DNA of 64,000 nt from AP-15 sp963703665 (GCA_963703665.1 CAVPFB010000003.1:186001-250000); one strand, 5' to 3'. Shown: positions 16,692-27,707, counted from the first letter of the stretch. Notes: generated from the letters alone by a model not told the origin. Program-made: numbers and translations.

Positions 16692-18689
16692 TCAGCCGCG
16701 CGAGGCGAGAGCCGCGCCTGGCGCCGAAGGGCTGCGGCGGTATTCGGGCACCAGCCGCTCGAGCAATGTGAGGGTGCGCTCTTCGCGGCGGGCGCGGGCG
16801 TTCTCCTCCAATTCGTCGATCGAACGGGCCAGCATCGCATAATTGGCGGTGCGCGGGGCGGCCAGGCGGATCGCCGGGATGCGCGTCGGCATCAGCGGCT
16901 CGGCGCGATGGAACAATTCCTCGTGCAGTTTTTCGCCGGGGCGCAGGCCGATGAACTCGATCTTGAGGTCGCGGTCGGGCCGCAGCCCGGCGAGCCGAAT
17001 CATCTGGTGCGCGAGGTCGACGATCCTGACCGGCTCTCCCATGTCGAGAACGCAGATCTGGCCCCGGTCTTCGGCCGTCTGCGGGGCGGCCGACAGGGCG
17101 GCGGCCTGCAACACCAGCTCGACCGCCTCGCGCACGGTCATGAAAAAGCGCGAAACCTCGGGGTGGGTCACGGTCAAGGGCCCGCCGGCGGCGAGCTGGC
17201 GCTGGAACAGCGGCACCACCGACCCGGTCGAGCCGAGGACGTTGCCGAACCGCACCGTGACATAGCGCGTGCCGGGCACCGCCTGGCGCGCCTCGTGCCG
17301 ATCGAGCGCCTGGCAGAAGCTTTCCGCGAGCCGCTTGGTGGCGCCCATGACGCTGGTCGGGTTGACCGCCTTGTCGGTCGAGACCATGACGACGACCGAG
17401 ACGCCAAAGGCGCGCGACGCCTCGGCGACGTTGCGGCTGCCGGCGATGTTGGTCAGAACCCCCTCGATCGGGTTGGCCTCGACCATCGGCAGGTGCTTCA
17501 GCGCCGCCGCGTGGAACACGATGTCGGGCCGCTCGGCGGCGATGACCGCGTCGACCTGCCCGCGGTCGCGCACATCGCGCAGCAGCGGCAGCGGCGCCGA
17601 TTGCGCAAACCGCTCGCGCAATTCCATGTCGATCGCGTAGAGCGCGAACTCGCTGTGGTCGATCAGGACCAGCCGGCCGGGCGCGAAGGCGGCGATCTGG
17701 CGGGCGAGTTCGGCGCCGATCGTGCCGCCGGCGCCGGTGACCAGCACCCGGCGCCCACGGATCAGCCGCGCCATCCCCTCGCGGTCGAGCACCGCCTGCG
17801 GGCGGCCCAGCAGATCTTCGAGCGCGATCGGCTCGAGCGCGTGCTCCGGACCGTGCTCGGGATCCTCGAGGTGGCGCTGAAAGTCGGTCAGCTTGGGCAG
17901 GCGCGCCAACGGAATGGCCAGCGCTTCGGCCCGGTCGAGCAGCCCGCGCACCTGTTCGCCGGGCAGGTTCTGCGCCGTGATGATCAGCTTTTGCGGGCGC
18001 CGGCCGCGGCGGTCCAGGCGCTCGACCACGGTTTCGAGCGAATCGATCGTGCCCAGCACCGGCACGCGATAGATCTCGCGCCCGACCCGCGACGGAGTGT
18101 CGGCCAGGACGCCGACCACGCGATAGACGGCTCGCGGGTTGCGCATCATCTCGCGGATAAAGGTGTCGGCGCCGTCCTTGGCGCTGATCAGCAGCACCGG
18201 CACGCTCTGGTGCCTGGCGCGTTCGAGGACGTGGTCGAGCCCGCGATCCTTGAACAGCCGGTAGGCGAGGCGCGGCGCGCCCAGCAGCGCCACCAGCACG
18301 AACCAGTCGATCAGCAAGGTCGAGCGCGGCAGCGCCGCAAGGCGGGTCAGAACGAACATCGCCGGCAGAAAGACCAGCAGGGTCAAGCTCGCCGCACGGG
18401 CGATGTTGAACAGGTCGGGCAGCGAGGCATAGCGCCAGATGCCGCGATAGAGCCCGGTCAACAGAAACACGCCGGCGGCAATCAGGGTGAAGCTGGCGAT
18501 GTAGAAGGCGGTCAGCCGCGGCTGGTAGCCAATGATGTCGGTGCCGAGGCGCAAATACAGCGAGACGACCAGCGAGAGCGCCGCCATCGCAATGTCGTGA
18601 CCGAAGGCGAAGAGGGCCCGCCGGTTGTTGGGAAAGATCGCCACCGCGCCCCTATAACAGAAAACGCCGGGGGCGCGAAAGATCGGCAC
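16692..18689 (-). CDS. Membrane-bound nucleoside-diphosphate-sugar 4,6-dehydratase (WbpM/PglF/CapD type)
   Basis: Up to 665 aa (a GTG at 18641 is a likelier start than 18689). Four N-terminal membrane helices are followed by a CoA-binding-like Rossmann domain and a C-terminal SDR domain. The NAD-binding motif is VLVTGAGGTIGAELARQI. The active site is STDKAVNPTSVMGATKR, with Met replacing the usual Tyr of YxxxK, as in this dehydratase subgroup. It ends the SDR with IGLRPGEKLHEELF. These enzymes make UDP-4-keto-6-deoxy-HexNAc for capsule, O-antigen or protein glycans. No glycan cluster is adjacent. Confidence 0.88.
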   Translation of the reverse strand: MPIFRAPGVFCYRGAVAIFPNNRRALFAFGHDIAMAALSLVVSLYLRLGTDIIGYQPRLTAFYIASFTLIAAGVFLLTGLYRGIWRYASLPDLFNIARAASLTLLVFLPAMFVLTRLAALPRSTLLIDWFVLVALLGAPRLAYRLFKDRGLDHVLERARHQSVPVLLISAKDGADTFIREMMRNPRAVYRVVGVLADTPSRVGREIYRVPVLGTIDSLETVVERLDRRGRRPQKLIITAQNLPGEQVRGLLDRAEALAIPLARLPKLTDFQRHLEDPEHGPEHALEPIALEDLLGRPQAVLDREGMARLIRGRRVLVTGAGGTIGAELARQIAAFAPGRLVLIDHSEFALYAIDMELRERFAQSAPLPLLRDVRDRGQVDAVIAAERPDIVFHAAALKHLPMVEANPIEGVLTNIAGSRNVAEASRAFGVSVVVMVSTDKAVNPTSVMGATKRLAESFCQALDRHEARQAVPGTRYVTVRFGNVLGSTGSVVPLFQRQLAAGGPLTVTHPEVSRFFMTVREAVELVLQAAALSAAPQTAEDRGQICVLDMGEPVRIVDLAHQMIRLAGLRPDRDLKIEFIGLRPGEKLHEELFHRAEPLMPTRIPAIRLAAPRTANYAMLARSIDELEENARARREERTLTLLERLVPEYRRSPSAPGAALASRG

Positions 18690-18805
18690 GGCGCCGGCAG
18701 CCGAGAGCTATTTTATTCCGGCTGATCCACCAGATCCCGACAATTGACGCAGCAGCGGCGCGGCCGCCCTATTTCGGACGAGGCGTGCGACCACTACAAT
18801 GACCC

Positions 18806-20002
18806 ATGAGCTGGGGACGCATCAGCTGGGAGCGCCTGTACCGGGTCCTGCAGCCCGAGAGCCCCGGCACCGTCGCGCGGGGGTTTCGTATTGTCCACCA
18901 TGCGATGGTCACGGTCGGCATCGCGATCATGCTCGCCGACACGGTGGCGGAATGGCGAGAGGCCTATCACCGGCTGCTCGACGCCGGATTTCAGATCGCC
19001 TGCGCCTTCTTTTTCGCCGAATACGTGGCCCGGCTGGCCGCCGCCCCCGCTGCTCCTGGCGCACCCCGCCGCGGCTGGCGGGCACGGCTCGCCTGGGTCC
19101 TCTCGATCGGCGGCGTGTTCGACCTGCTCGGCGCGCTGCCGGGGGTTCTGGACGTCGCGTTCAACCCGAAATACGCCAGCCTCTACGGCTTTATCTGGGC
19201 GTTCAAGCCGGTCCGCTATGCGCCGGGGCTGGCCAGCCTGCAGCGGGTGATCAGCCACGCCCGACACGCGCTGCTCTCGGTGCTGCTGGGTTTCGGGATC
19301 GTCCTGCTCGCCGCCGCCAGCCTCGCCTATCTGCTCGAGCGCAACGCGCAGCCCGAGCTGTTCGGCTCGATCCCGCTGGCGTTGTGGTGGGCGATCGTGA
19401 CTCTGACGACGACCGGCTATGGCGACGTGACGCCGATCACCCCGCTCGGGCGGATTTTGGCCGGGTTCGTCATGGTCTCCGGCATTCTGGTCTTCGCGCT
19501 GTGGGCCGGCATCCTGGCGACCGGCTATGCCGAGGAGCTGCGCCGGCGCGAGTTCCTGCGCACCTGGGACCTCGTCGCCAAGGTGCCGTTCTTCCACAGT
19601 GTCGGCGCCTCGGTCATCGCCGACGTGGCGCGCCTGCTGCGGGCGCGGGATTATCCGGCGCGCGCGGCAATCATGCGCCGCGGCGAGCGCGGCGACTGCA
19701 TGTACTTCATCGCCTCGGGCGAGGTCGAGGTACGGCTGCCGTCGGGGACGGTTCGGCTGGGGCCGGGGGCATTTTTCGGCGAGATCGCGCTGTTGACCGG
19801 AGAACCGCGCAACGCGACGGTGGCCGCGGCGCAGCCCTGCACTCTCTTGACCCTCGACATCGTCGATTTTCGCCAGCTGCTCGGGCGCCAACCCGATCTT
19901 GCCCGCGTCGTCAGCGAGGAAGCCGAGCGCCGGCTCCAGGCCCACCCCGCCGCGCAGCAGCGCACGCCCAGCGCCGCGATCGAACCCGACCCCGCCGGGT
20001 GA
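18806..20002 (+). CDS. Cyclic-nucleotide-gated potassium channel (MlotiK1-like)
   Basis: 398 aa. Six membrane segments (about residues 25-240) include a voltage-sensor-like region with few positive charges in S4. The pore helix ends in the selectivity filter TLTTTGYGDVTP, the potassium signature. A C-terminal cyclic-nucleotide-binding domain has FGEIALLTGEPRNATV as its phosphate-binding cassette, with the expected Glu and Arg. Such channels open on cAMP binding and conduct K+. The gene is single and is convergent with the DUF455 gene, abutting its stop. Confidence 0.88.
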   Translation: MSWGRISWERLYRVLQPESPGTVARGFRIVHHAMVTVGIAIMLADTVAEWREAYHRLLDAGFQIACAFFFAEYVARLAAAPAAPGAPRRGWRARLAWVLSIGGVFDLLGALPGVLDVAFNPKYASLYGFIWAFKPVRYAPGLASLQRVISHARHALLSVLLGFGIVLLAAASLAYLLERNAQPELFGSIPLALWWAIVTLTTTGYGDVTPITPLGRILAGFVMVSGILVFALWAGILATGYAEELRRREFLRTWDLVAKVPFFHSVGASVIADVARLLRARDYPARAAIMRRGERGDCMYFIASGEVEVRLPSGTVRLGPGAFFGEIALLTGEPRNATVAAAQPCTLLTLDIVDFRQLLGRQPDLARVVSEEAERRLQAHPAAQQRTPSAAIEPDPAG

Positions 20003-20789
20003 TCAGCCGTTGCCGGCGGTGGGCGCGCCCGGCGGGTCGTAATAGCAGGCCGGAACGCCGGCGGCATTCCGCGCCGCATGGTTGAAAGGCGGTTTCAGCT
20101 CGCGGTTGAAGCAGCGCCCGACGCGCTCGCGAAAGACTTCGTCGCGCGACGAGACCGCGTTCGCGGCACAGCCGCTCGAACCAGCGCGCTCCGATCGCCA
20201 CATGCCCGATTTCCTGCTGGTAGATGTGGCGCAGGATCGCGGCGCTGCGGTCATCGCCGGCGCGCTCCAGCCGCTCGGCCATGTGCGGCGTCACATCGAG
20301 ACCGCGCGCTTCGAGCACCAACGGCACGACCGCGAGCCGCGCCAACAGGTCGTCGGCGGTCGCCGCCGCCGCTTGCCACAGCCCGTCATGGGCCGGCAGG
20401 TCGCCATATCGCGCGCCGAACTCGGCGAGCCGCGCCGTCAGCAGGGTGAAATGGCCGGCCTCCTCGGCGGCGACCCCGACCCAGTCGTCGAAAAAGCCGC
20501 GCGCCGGCGCCTCGCCGGCAAAGCGCACGATGATGTCCCAGCCGAGGTCGATGGCGTTGAGCTCGATATGGGCGAGCGCATGGAGCAGCGCCGTGCGCCC
20601 GGCCACAGAACCGAAATTCCGGCGCTTCGGCATCTCGCGCGGCGGCCGCAGCACCGGGCGCTCCGGCCGGGCGGGCCGCGGCGGCGGCACGGCAGCGCCG
20701 ATCGGCAATGCCCCCTCGCCCCAAGCCGCGGCCAACACCCGGCTGGCCGCCGCCTTGGTCGCCGGGTCGGGGGTGGCGAGGATCGCCAC
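20003..20789 (-). CDS. DUF455 ferritin-like protein (one frame break)
   Basis: About 262 aa. Di-iron carboxylate-type helices are seen: HALAHIELNAIDLGWDI, VAAEEAGHFTLLTARL and YQQEIGHVAIGARWF, each with ExxH pairs. The C-terminal NRELKPPFNHAARNAAG and the ending CYYDPPGAP are typical of DUF455. One extra base near 20147-20162 separates the helical part from this tail. The start is uncertain: no ATG is available after the bcp stop, and a GTG at 20789 is the best candidate. It follows bcp in the conserved glnE-bcp-DUF455 order. Function unknown. Confidence 0.8.
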
Positions 20790-20827
20790 CGCTCCGGCGG
20801 TCAGAGTCTCGCTGGGAGGGACGGCGG

Positions 20828-21292
20828 TCAGAGGGCGCGCACCGCCGCCAGCACTTCGGCGACATGGCCCGGCACCCTGACCTTGTGCCAGATGCCGCGC
20901 ACCATTCCCGCGCCGTCGATCAGGAAGGTGGCGCGCTCGATCCCCATGTATTTGCGCCCATACATGCTCTTTTCGACCCAGGTGCCGTATTTTTCGCATA
21001 CCGCGCCGTCGACATCGGAAGCGAGGACGAACGGCAGGCCGTGTTTTTTCTTGAACTTGTCGTGCGAGGCAACCGAATCCCTGGAGATGCCGATCACCAC
21101 CGCGCCGGCGCCGCCGTAATCCGGGAACGCATCGCGAAAGCCGCAGGCCTCGGCGGTGCAGCCCGAGGTGTCGTCTTTCGGATAGAAATAGAGCACCACC
21201 TTTTTGCCGGCGAGCCCAGAGAGCGTGACCTCGCCGCTGCCGTCGGTCGGCAGGGTGAAATCCGGAGCTTTGTCGCCGAGCCCGACACTCAT
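20828..21292 (-). CDS. bcp: Thioredoxin-dependent peroxiredoxin, BCP/PrxQ type
   Basis: 154 aa. YFYPKDDTSGCTAEACGFRD holds the peroxidatic Cys (in TSGCT) and the resolving Cys five residues on, the atypical two-Cys arrangement of PrxQ. ERATFLIDGAGMVRGIW completes the fold. It reduces hydroperoxides using thioredoxin. Its ATG overlaps the glnE stop (ATGA), so translation is coupled. Confidence 0.92.
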   Translation of the reverse strand: MSVGLGDKAPDFTLPTDGSGEVTLSGLAGKKVVLYFYPKDDTSGCTAEACGFRDAFPDYGGAGAVVIGISRDSVASHDKFKKKHGLPFVLASDVDGAVCEKYGTWVEKSMYGRKYMGIERATFLIDGAGMVRGIWHKVRVPGHVAEVLAAVRAL

Positions 21293-24291
21293 GATGCACC
21301 CTCTCCTGCTGGCTCCGCCGCCTCGAGCGCGGCATGGCGCGCCGGCTCGTCGATCAGGCGTTCGAACCAGCTTGCGACCCGCGCGGCGGCGGCGGTGATA
21401 TCGGCGTCGAGGCGGGCGAAGTCAATCGCCCCGGCGCAGCGCGCGAGGGTCGCGGCATCGGGCTCGGGAAACGCTCCCTCCCGCGACCCAATGTCGCCGA
21501 TCAGGGTCAACACAGCCTGCACCTGCCGCAGCAAGGCCAGCGCCTCGCCCAGCTCATGCTCAGCCTGAGCTGTCAGCAGCCCGGCCCGGCCCAGCGCCGG
21601 CAACGCCTCGGCGGTGGCGCGGCGGAGCACCTGCGGCGATGAAGCGGCCTCGCGCAGCATCAGATACTGAGCGATGAATTCGAGATCGATCAGACCGCCG
21701 CGCCGGTTTTTGAGGTCCCAAGCCGAGGGGTGCCGGTTTTCGCCGGCGATGCGGCGGCGCATGTCGGCGACGTCGGCCACCAGGCGGCGTGGGTCGCGCC
21801 GGCAACGCAGCACCGCCTCGATCGTTTCGCCGACGCGATGGCGCAGTGCCGGGTCGCCGGCGACCGTTCGCGCGCGGGTCAGCGCCATGTGCTCCCAGGT
21901 CCAGGCGGACTGGCGCTGGTAACGGGCGAAGCTTTCGAGGCTCGAGGCGATCGGCCCCGCCGCGCCCGAAGGCCGCAGCCGCATATCGACCGCGTAGAGC
22001 GCCCCCTCGGCCGTCGGGGCAGTGATCGCGCCGATCAGCCTTTGGCTCAGCCTGGCGTAAAAGGCCGACACCGGGAGCGGCCGGGGGCCGTCGGAGGCCT
22101 CAACGCCGGGCGGGGCGTCGTAGATCAGGATCAGGTCGAGATCGGAGGCCAGCGTCATCTCGCGGCTGCCGAGACGCCCCATGCCGATCACCGCCACTTC
22201 ACCGCCCGGCACCCGTCCGTGCTGCCGCGCGAACTCGGCCTCGACTGCGGTGACGAGGGCGGCGAGCACGCTCTGGGCGATGTCGGCGAGGGTCTTGCCG
22301 GCGGCCTCGCCGTCGAGCGCGCGGCGCAGCAGCTGGACGCCCACCTGGAACCGCCGCTCGCCGGCCCAGCGCCGCAGCAGATCGAGCGTATCGGCGAATT
22401 CGACAGCCCCGGCGAGCGCCTCTGCGAGATCGGCGGCGAGCCCGGCGCGATCCGGCAGCGGCGCGAAAAACCCTTGGGTCAACACCCCGTCGAGCAACGC
22501 CGGCCGCAGCGCCAGCTGCTCGGCCAGGCGCGGCGCCCCCGCCATCACCTCGGCCACCAGTGCCAGCAATCCCGGGTTTGCCTGGAACAGCGAGAACAGC
22601 TGCACCCCTCCCGGCAGGTGCGCCAGAAACTGGTCGAACCGGCGCAGCGCCTCGTCGGGGTGCGGCGCGGCGCCAAAGATGCACAGCAACTCCGGCACGA
22701 GCTCGGTCAGGATCTCGCGCACCCGCTGGCTGCGGGTGGCGCGCATCCGGCCGTGGTGCCAGCTGCGCACCAGCGCGGCAACTGCAGCCGGATCGGCAAA
22801 GCCGAGCCCCGACAGGGTGGCCAAGGTCTCGGGATCGTCCTCGGCGCCGGTGAAGACGAGATTGCCCGGGCCGGCGAGGCTCGGCGCCTGCTCGAACAGC
22901 TCGGCGTAGCGGCGTTCGACCGAGCCCAGATGCGCGGTCAGATCGGCGACGAAAGGATCGGACCCGCGATAGCCGAGAAAGAGGGCGAGACGGCCGATGC
23001 CGTCATGGTCGCCGGGCAGGCGGTGAGTCTGCGCGTCGTCGACCATCTGCAGGCGGTGCTCGACCCGGCGCAGAAAGCGGTAATCCTCGATCAACGCCGC
23101 CGCGGTCGCCGGATCGATGCGGGCCGCCGCCGCGAGCCGGCGCAGCGCCTCGCAGGTCGCGCGCACCCGAAGCCGCGGCAGCCGCCCGCCCCAGATCAGC
23201 TGCTGCGTCTGGGCGAAGAACTCGATCTCGCGGATGCCGCCGCGGCCGATCTTGATGTCATGGCCCTCGACCGCGATCCGGCCGCCGCCGCGATGAGCGT
23301 TGATCTGGCGCTTGATCGAATGGATGTCCTGGATCGCGGCGAAATCGAGGTGCTTTCGCCATAAAAAGGGCCGCAGCTCGCGCAGAAATCGACGTCCGGC
23401 AAGGCGGTCGCCGGCAATCGGGCGGGCCTTGATCAGCGCCGCCCGCTCCCAATTCTGGCCGACGCTCTCATAATAGGCCATCGCCGCCGCCACCGACATT
23501 GCGGGCGCCGTCGAAGCGGGGTCCGGGCGCAGCCGCAGGTCGGTGCGAAACACGTAGCCGTCGCCGGTGCGCTCTTCGAGCAGGCGCACCAATTCGCGGG
23601 CGAGCCGGCTGAAAAACGGCTGGACGCCGTCACGCGCAGTCACCCGCGCCCGCGCCGGGTCGTAGAACAGCACGAGGTCGATATCGCTCGAATAATTGAG
23701 CTCATGGCCGCCGAGCTTGCCCATGCCGAGGACGAACAGCCCGCTGTCGCGCTCGGGATCGCTCGCATCGGCCAACGCGATCCTGCCCTTCGCGGCAGCC
23801 TGGCGCAGCAGATGGCGCAATGCCGCCCCGACCGCCGCCTCGGCAAAATGGCTCAACGCCTCCATCTGCTGTTCGAGCGACCAGGTGCCGGCGATTTCGG
23901 CGACCGCGGCCAGAAGTGCGGTGCGGCGCTTGGCGATGCGCAGGCGCCGCATCACCTCGGCGTCGTCTGCGCCGGGCTCGCCGGTGTTTTCGACCTCTGT
24001 CGCGATCTCGTCGAACAGCGGATCCGGGCCATCCTCGACGACGCGGGTCAGAAACCGCCACTCCCTGACCGCAACCCCGCTCAGGAACGGGCTGTTGCCA
24101 AAGATCGCGGCGAGCAGGCACCGCCCCTGCGGAAGCGCGCTCCAGCCGCGGGCCGCCGGCGCTTCGGGCTCCTGTTGCGCTTCTGCCAGCGTCTCGCCCC
24201 ACGCCTCGAAACCGAGCGCGAGAAGGCGCGGGTCAGCCGGCTGCGGCAGCCCGCTTTCGCCGTCGGTCGGCAGGTGCGAAAAGAGCTTCAT
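21289..24291 (-). CDS. glnE: Bifunctional glutamine synthetase adenylyltransferase/deadenylase
   Basis: 1000 aa, full length and free of frame breaks. Two nucleotidyltransferase domains carry the metal-binding DxD: GGHELNYSSDIDLVLFYD (deadenylase half) and GSREMTLASDLDLILIYD (adenylylating half). Each is followed by its GlnD-type helical domain. The enzyme attaches AMP to glutamine synthetase or removes it in response to PII state. First gene of a three-gene operon with bcp and DUF455. Confidence 0.95.
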   Translation of the reverse strand: MKLFSHLPTDGESGLPQPADPRLLALGFEAWGETLAEAQQEPEAPAARGWSALPQGRCLLAAIFGNSPFLSGVAVREWRFLTRVVEDGPDPLFDEIATEVENTGEPGADDAEVMRRLRIAKRRTALLAAVAEIAGTWSLEQQMEALSHFAEAAVGAALRHLLRQAAAKGRIALADASDPERDSGLFVLGMGKLGGHELNYSSDIDLVLFYDPARARVTARDGVQPFFSRLARELVRLLEERTGDGYVFRTDLRLRPDPASTAPAMSVAAAMAYYESVGQNWERAALIKARPIAGDRLAGRRFLRELRPFLWRKHLDFAAIQDIHSIKRQINAHRGGGRIAVEGHDIKIGRGGIREIEFFAQTQQLIWGGRLPRLRVRATCEALRRLAAAARIDPATAAALIEDYRFLRRVEHRLQMVDDAQTHRLPGDHDGIGRLALFLGYRGSDPFVADLTAHLGSVERRYAELFEQAPSLAGPGNLVFTGAEDDPETLATLSGLGFADPAAVAALVRSWHHGRMRATRSQRVREILTELVPELLCIFGAAPHPDEALRRFDQFLAHLPGGVQLFSLFQANPGLLALVAEVMAGAPRLAEQLALRPALLDGVLTQGFFAPLPDRAGLAADLAEALAGAVEFADTLDLLRRWAGERRFQVGVQLLRRALDGEAAGKTLADIAQSVLAALVTAVEAEFARQHGRVPGGEVAVIGMGRLGSREMTLASDLDLILIYDAPPGVEASDGPRPLPVSAFYARLSQRLIGAITAPTAEGALYAVDMRLRPSGAAGPIASSLESFARYQRQSAWTWEHMALTRARTVAGDPALRHRVGETIEAVLRCRRDPRRLVADVADMRRRIAGENRHPSAWDLKNRRGGLIDLEFIAQYLMLREAASSPQVLRRATAEALPALGRAGLLTAQAEHELGEALALLRQVQAVLTLIGDIGSREGAFPEPDAATLARCAGAIDFARLDADITAAAARVASWFERLIDEPARHAALEAAEPAGEGAS

Positions 24292-24407
24292 TGCGATGCC
24301 GGGATCATCGCGGGCGGGTCAATGGCGCACCGATACAAACGTGCCCGTCGCGACATAGGCCATGCCGTCTTCATCGCAATCGGGTGCCGAGTGAGGGGCT
24401 GTCCCTG

Positions 24408-25779
24408 TCACTCCGCGGCGAGCCGGGCGAGGCTGCCGATCTCGGCGACCTCGTCGAGGCCGGCGATCATTTCGCGCAATTCGCGGGCGCGAGCCGCGCC
24501 GAGCACCGGCTCAACCAAAGCGTCGAACTTGGCGGCCAGTCGGCGGCCCTGGTCGCCGATGTCGGCGGCCGGGATGCCGAAATCGTAGCGCGTGGCGAGG
24601 CGCCGGCCGTCGGCCGTCCGAGACCTCGAGCTCGGCGACGGTCTGCGGCCAGCCGTCCTGAAATTCGATCGCGATCCGCTCGCGCAGCCGCACCAGGGCC
24701 GGATCGCGCGCGGTCTTGTCGCCATAGGCGCCGAGGCTCGCGGTATCGACACCGGCGAGCGCCATCGCCACGGTCTGGCGCAGGCTGAACTTGCTCTGCA
24801 ACCCGTCGACCGGCGCCGGAATGTTGCAGACCCGGTCGGTGCTCGCATCGATGCGCAGGGTGATGCCGGCGATCTTGTCCGGGGTCAGCCCATGCTCGTG
24901 GCGCAGCTCGCGGGCGCATTCGATCGGCGCGTGGGTGAAATAGCACGCGGCATGGTATTTGAAGAGGTTGGCGAGGATGTGAAAGCCGTGCGCGGGCTCG
25001 GCCAGCGCCGCCGCCGGCGAAAAATCCGGGCCGTGGGTCGCGGCAAAACCCTGCACGCATTCGATCAAATCGGTCCGGCTCGAAAAGCCGCGCGCCGCCA
25101 GCCGCGCCGCCAGCAGCCCGTTCTGCGCCGCCCTGCCGGCATGAAACGGCTTGCACATCGTGCCGAACTCGGATTTGAGCCCGGCCGCCTGGGTCCCGGC
25201 GATGCCGAGTGCGGTCGCGGTCTGTTCGGCGTCGAGGCCGATGAGCCGGGCGCAGGCCGCTGCAGCGCCAAAGGCGCCGACCGTCGCGGTCGCATGAAAG
25301 CCGAGCCCGTAGTGACCGGGGCTCAACGCCGCGCCGATCCGGCACGTGGTCTCGTAGCCGGCGACAAACGCGGTCAGCAGCTCCCGCCCCGAGCTGCCGT
25401 TCAGCTCGGCCAGCGCCAGCAGCCCCGGCAACACCGCGACCGAGGGATGGCCCGGCATCGCGATGTTGACATCGTCGTAGTCGAGCGCGTGCCCCGCGGC
25501 ACCATTGACCAGCGCCGCCGCCAATGCCGGCAATCGCACGCGATGGCCGACGACGCTCGCCTGCGCCGCCCCGCCCGCCTCGGCCATCTCGTCGAGCAGC
25601 ATGCCGACCAGCGGATCGCCGGCCCCGGCAATGGTGCAGCCGAGGCAGTCGAGCACGCATTGCCGCGCCAGCTCGCGCACCGGTTCCGGCAGATCGCTCC
25701 AGCGGAGCCCCGCTGCCCGCTGCGCCAGCACCCGCGTCAGATCCGCCGCCTCGGTGCGGCCCGCCAGATCGCCGTCCAT
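24408..25779 (-). CDS. MmgE/PrpD-family protein (7-bp tandem duplication breaks the frame)
   Basis: About 454 aa when repaired. VLDCLGCTIAGAGDPL, NGAAGHALDYDDVN and GLKSEFGTMCKPFHAGRAAQ are family signatures. 2-Methylcitrate dehydratase is the best-known member, but many homologues act on other substrates, and no prpBC is nearby. At about 24605-24620 the heptamer GACGGCC is repeated in tandem; deleting one copy restores SDGRRLATRYDFGIP and the full C-terminus. ATG 25779 follows AGGACAGCG, a fair binding site. Confidence 0.85.
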
Positions 25780-25972
25780 CGCTGTCCTCCGCTGCCTCGA
25801 TCGCCGCCGGCCAATCTTGACTGGCTATTACGATCATACACCTGGCGCAACCACCTGCGCATCGAGAACCGGGTCGCGGATCTCGCCGCAAACGGTTGCG
25901 CCGGCCGGCCCGAAGGGACTAAGACCGCCCCAGCATTTCAGTGCCCCAGCATTCAGCCGAGGGAGAGACGGC

Positions 25973-27678
25973 GTGGCCCGTGGAGACGAGCAGCACAAAA
26001 ACCCGAAATCGAACATCGAGATCGCCCAGGAAGCCACGATGCGGCCGATCGGCGAGATCGCCGCGCGAAAAGCTCGGCATCCCCGACGACGCGGTGTCGC
26101 CCTACGGCAAATACAAGGCCAAGATCTCGCTCGATTATATCCGCTCGCTGCCGGAGCGGCCGAACGCCAAGCTGATCCTGGTCACCGCGATCACCCCGAC
26201 CCCCGCCGGCGAAGGCAAGACGACGACCACGGTCGGGCTCGGCGATGCGCTGAACCTGATCGGCAAGAAAGCGATGCTGTGCCTGCGCGAGGCGAGCATG
26301 GGCCCGTGCTTTGGCATCAAGGGCGGGGCCGCCGGCGGCGGCTATGCGCAGGTCGTGCCGATGGAGGACATCAACCTCCACTTCACCGGCGACCTGCATG
26401 CGATCGGCGCCGCCAACAACCTGCTCGCGGCAATGGTCGACAACCACATCTATTACGGGCTCGAGCCGCGCATCGATCCGCGCCGCGTCACCTGGCGCCG
26501 GGCGATCGACATGAACGACCGGGCCTTGCGCTCGATCGTCACCTCGCTCGGCGGGGTTGCCAACGGCTTCCCGCGCGAGGACGGGTTCGACATCACCGCC
26601 GCCTCGCAGGTCATGGCGACGTTCTGCATTGGCCAGCGACCTCAATGATCTGCAGCGCCGGCTCGGCAACATCGTTGTCGGCCAGACGCGCGAGCGCAAG
26701 CCGGTGACCTCCGCCGAAATCAAGGCGGCCGGCTCGATGACCGCTCTCTTGAAGGACGCGATCGAGCCCAATCTGGTGCAGACGATCGAGCACAACCCGG
26801 TCTTTATCCATGGCGGCCCGTTTGCCAACATTGCCCATGGCTGCAATTCGGTGATCGCCACCACCTCGGCCCTGAAGCTCGCCGATTACGTCGTCACCGA
26901 AGCCGGGTTCGGCGCCGACCTCGGGGCCGAGAAGTTCTTCGACATCAAATGCCGCAAGACCGGGTTGCGGCCGGCCGCGGCGGTGGTGGTCACGACGATC
27001 CGGGCGTTGAAGATGCATGGCGGCATCGCCCTCAATGCGCTACGCGGGGAGAATGTCGGGGCGATTGAAAAGGGCTTTGCCAATCTCCAGCGCCACCTCG
27101 CCAATCTCAAGCAGTTCGGCGTGCCGGCGGTCGTTTCGGTCAACCGCTTCAGCGCTGACACGCCCGCCGAGCACAAAAAGCTGCAGGAGCTCTGCGCGGC
27201 CGAGGGGGTCAAGGTGGTGATCGCCGATCATTGGGCGCAGGGCGGCGAAGGCGCGGTCGAGCTCGCCCATGCCGTCGTCGACCTCGCTGAAAGCGGCGCC
27301 GCCAAGCTGCGCCTGCTTTACCCCGACGAGATGCCGCTATTGGACAAGGTCCGCACGATCGCTCAGCGTCTCTATGGCGCCGACGACATCGAAGCCGACA
27401 AATCGGTCCGCGACCAGCTGGCCCAGTGGCAGGATCTGGGCTATGGAAAGTTCCCGGTGTGCATCGCCAAGACGCAGTACAGCTTTTCCACCGATCCCAG
27501 CGCCAAGGGGGCGCCGAGCGGCCATATCGTCGGCGTGCGCGAGGTGCGGCTGTCGGCCGGCGCCGAGTTCGTCGTCGCGATCTGCGGCGAGATCATGACG
27601 ATGCCGGGCCTGCCGCGGGTGCCGGCGGCGAACAGCATCGAGGTCGATGCCGAGGGCCGGATCACCGGCCTGTTCTGA
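25973..27678 (+). CDS. fhs: Formate-tetrahydrofolate ligase (two frame breaks)
   Basis: About 567 aa. GTG 25973 is chosen because GGGAGAG lies just upstream; it yields an N-terminus with NIEIAQEATMRPIGEIA, the standard opening. ITPTPAGEGKTTTTVGLGDAL is the ATP-binding loop. FHIHGGPFANIAHG-like FIHGGPFANIAHGCNS and TEAGFGADLGAEKFFDIKC are invariant signatures. Single extra bases at about 26070 (CGA-A-AAG) and 26625 (TGC-A-TTG) split it into three frames. The enzyme makes 10-formyl-THF from formate, THF and ATP. A 5-formyl-THF cyclo-ligase family gene lies 0.5 kb downstream. Confidence 0.9.
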
Positions 27679-27707
27679 CCGCGGACGGGAGGGCCGGGAG
27701 ACATATT

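Noticed and set aside
16908..18725. Long plus-strand frame (605 codons) opposite the dehydratase gene
   Set aside because: It mirrors the minus-strand coding frame, is Arg/Gly/Gln-rich with no domain, and the minus-strand protein is a full SDR-type dehydratase. The same applies to the antisense frames at 21730-23364, 33590-35536 and 35987-38152.
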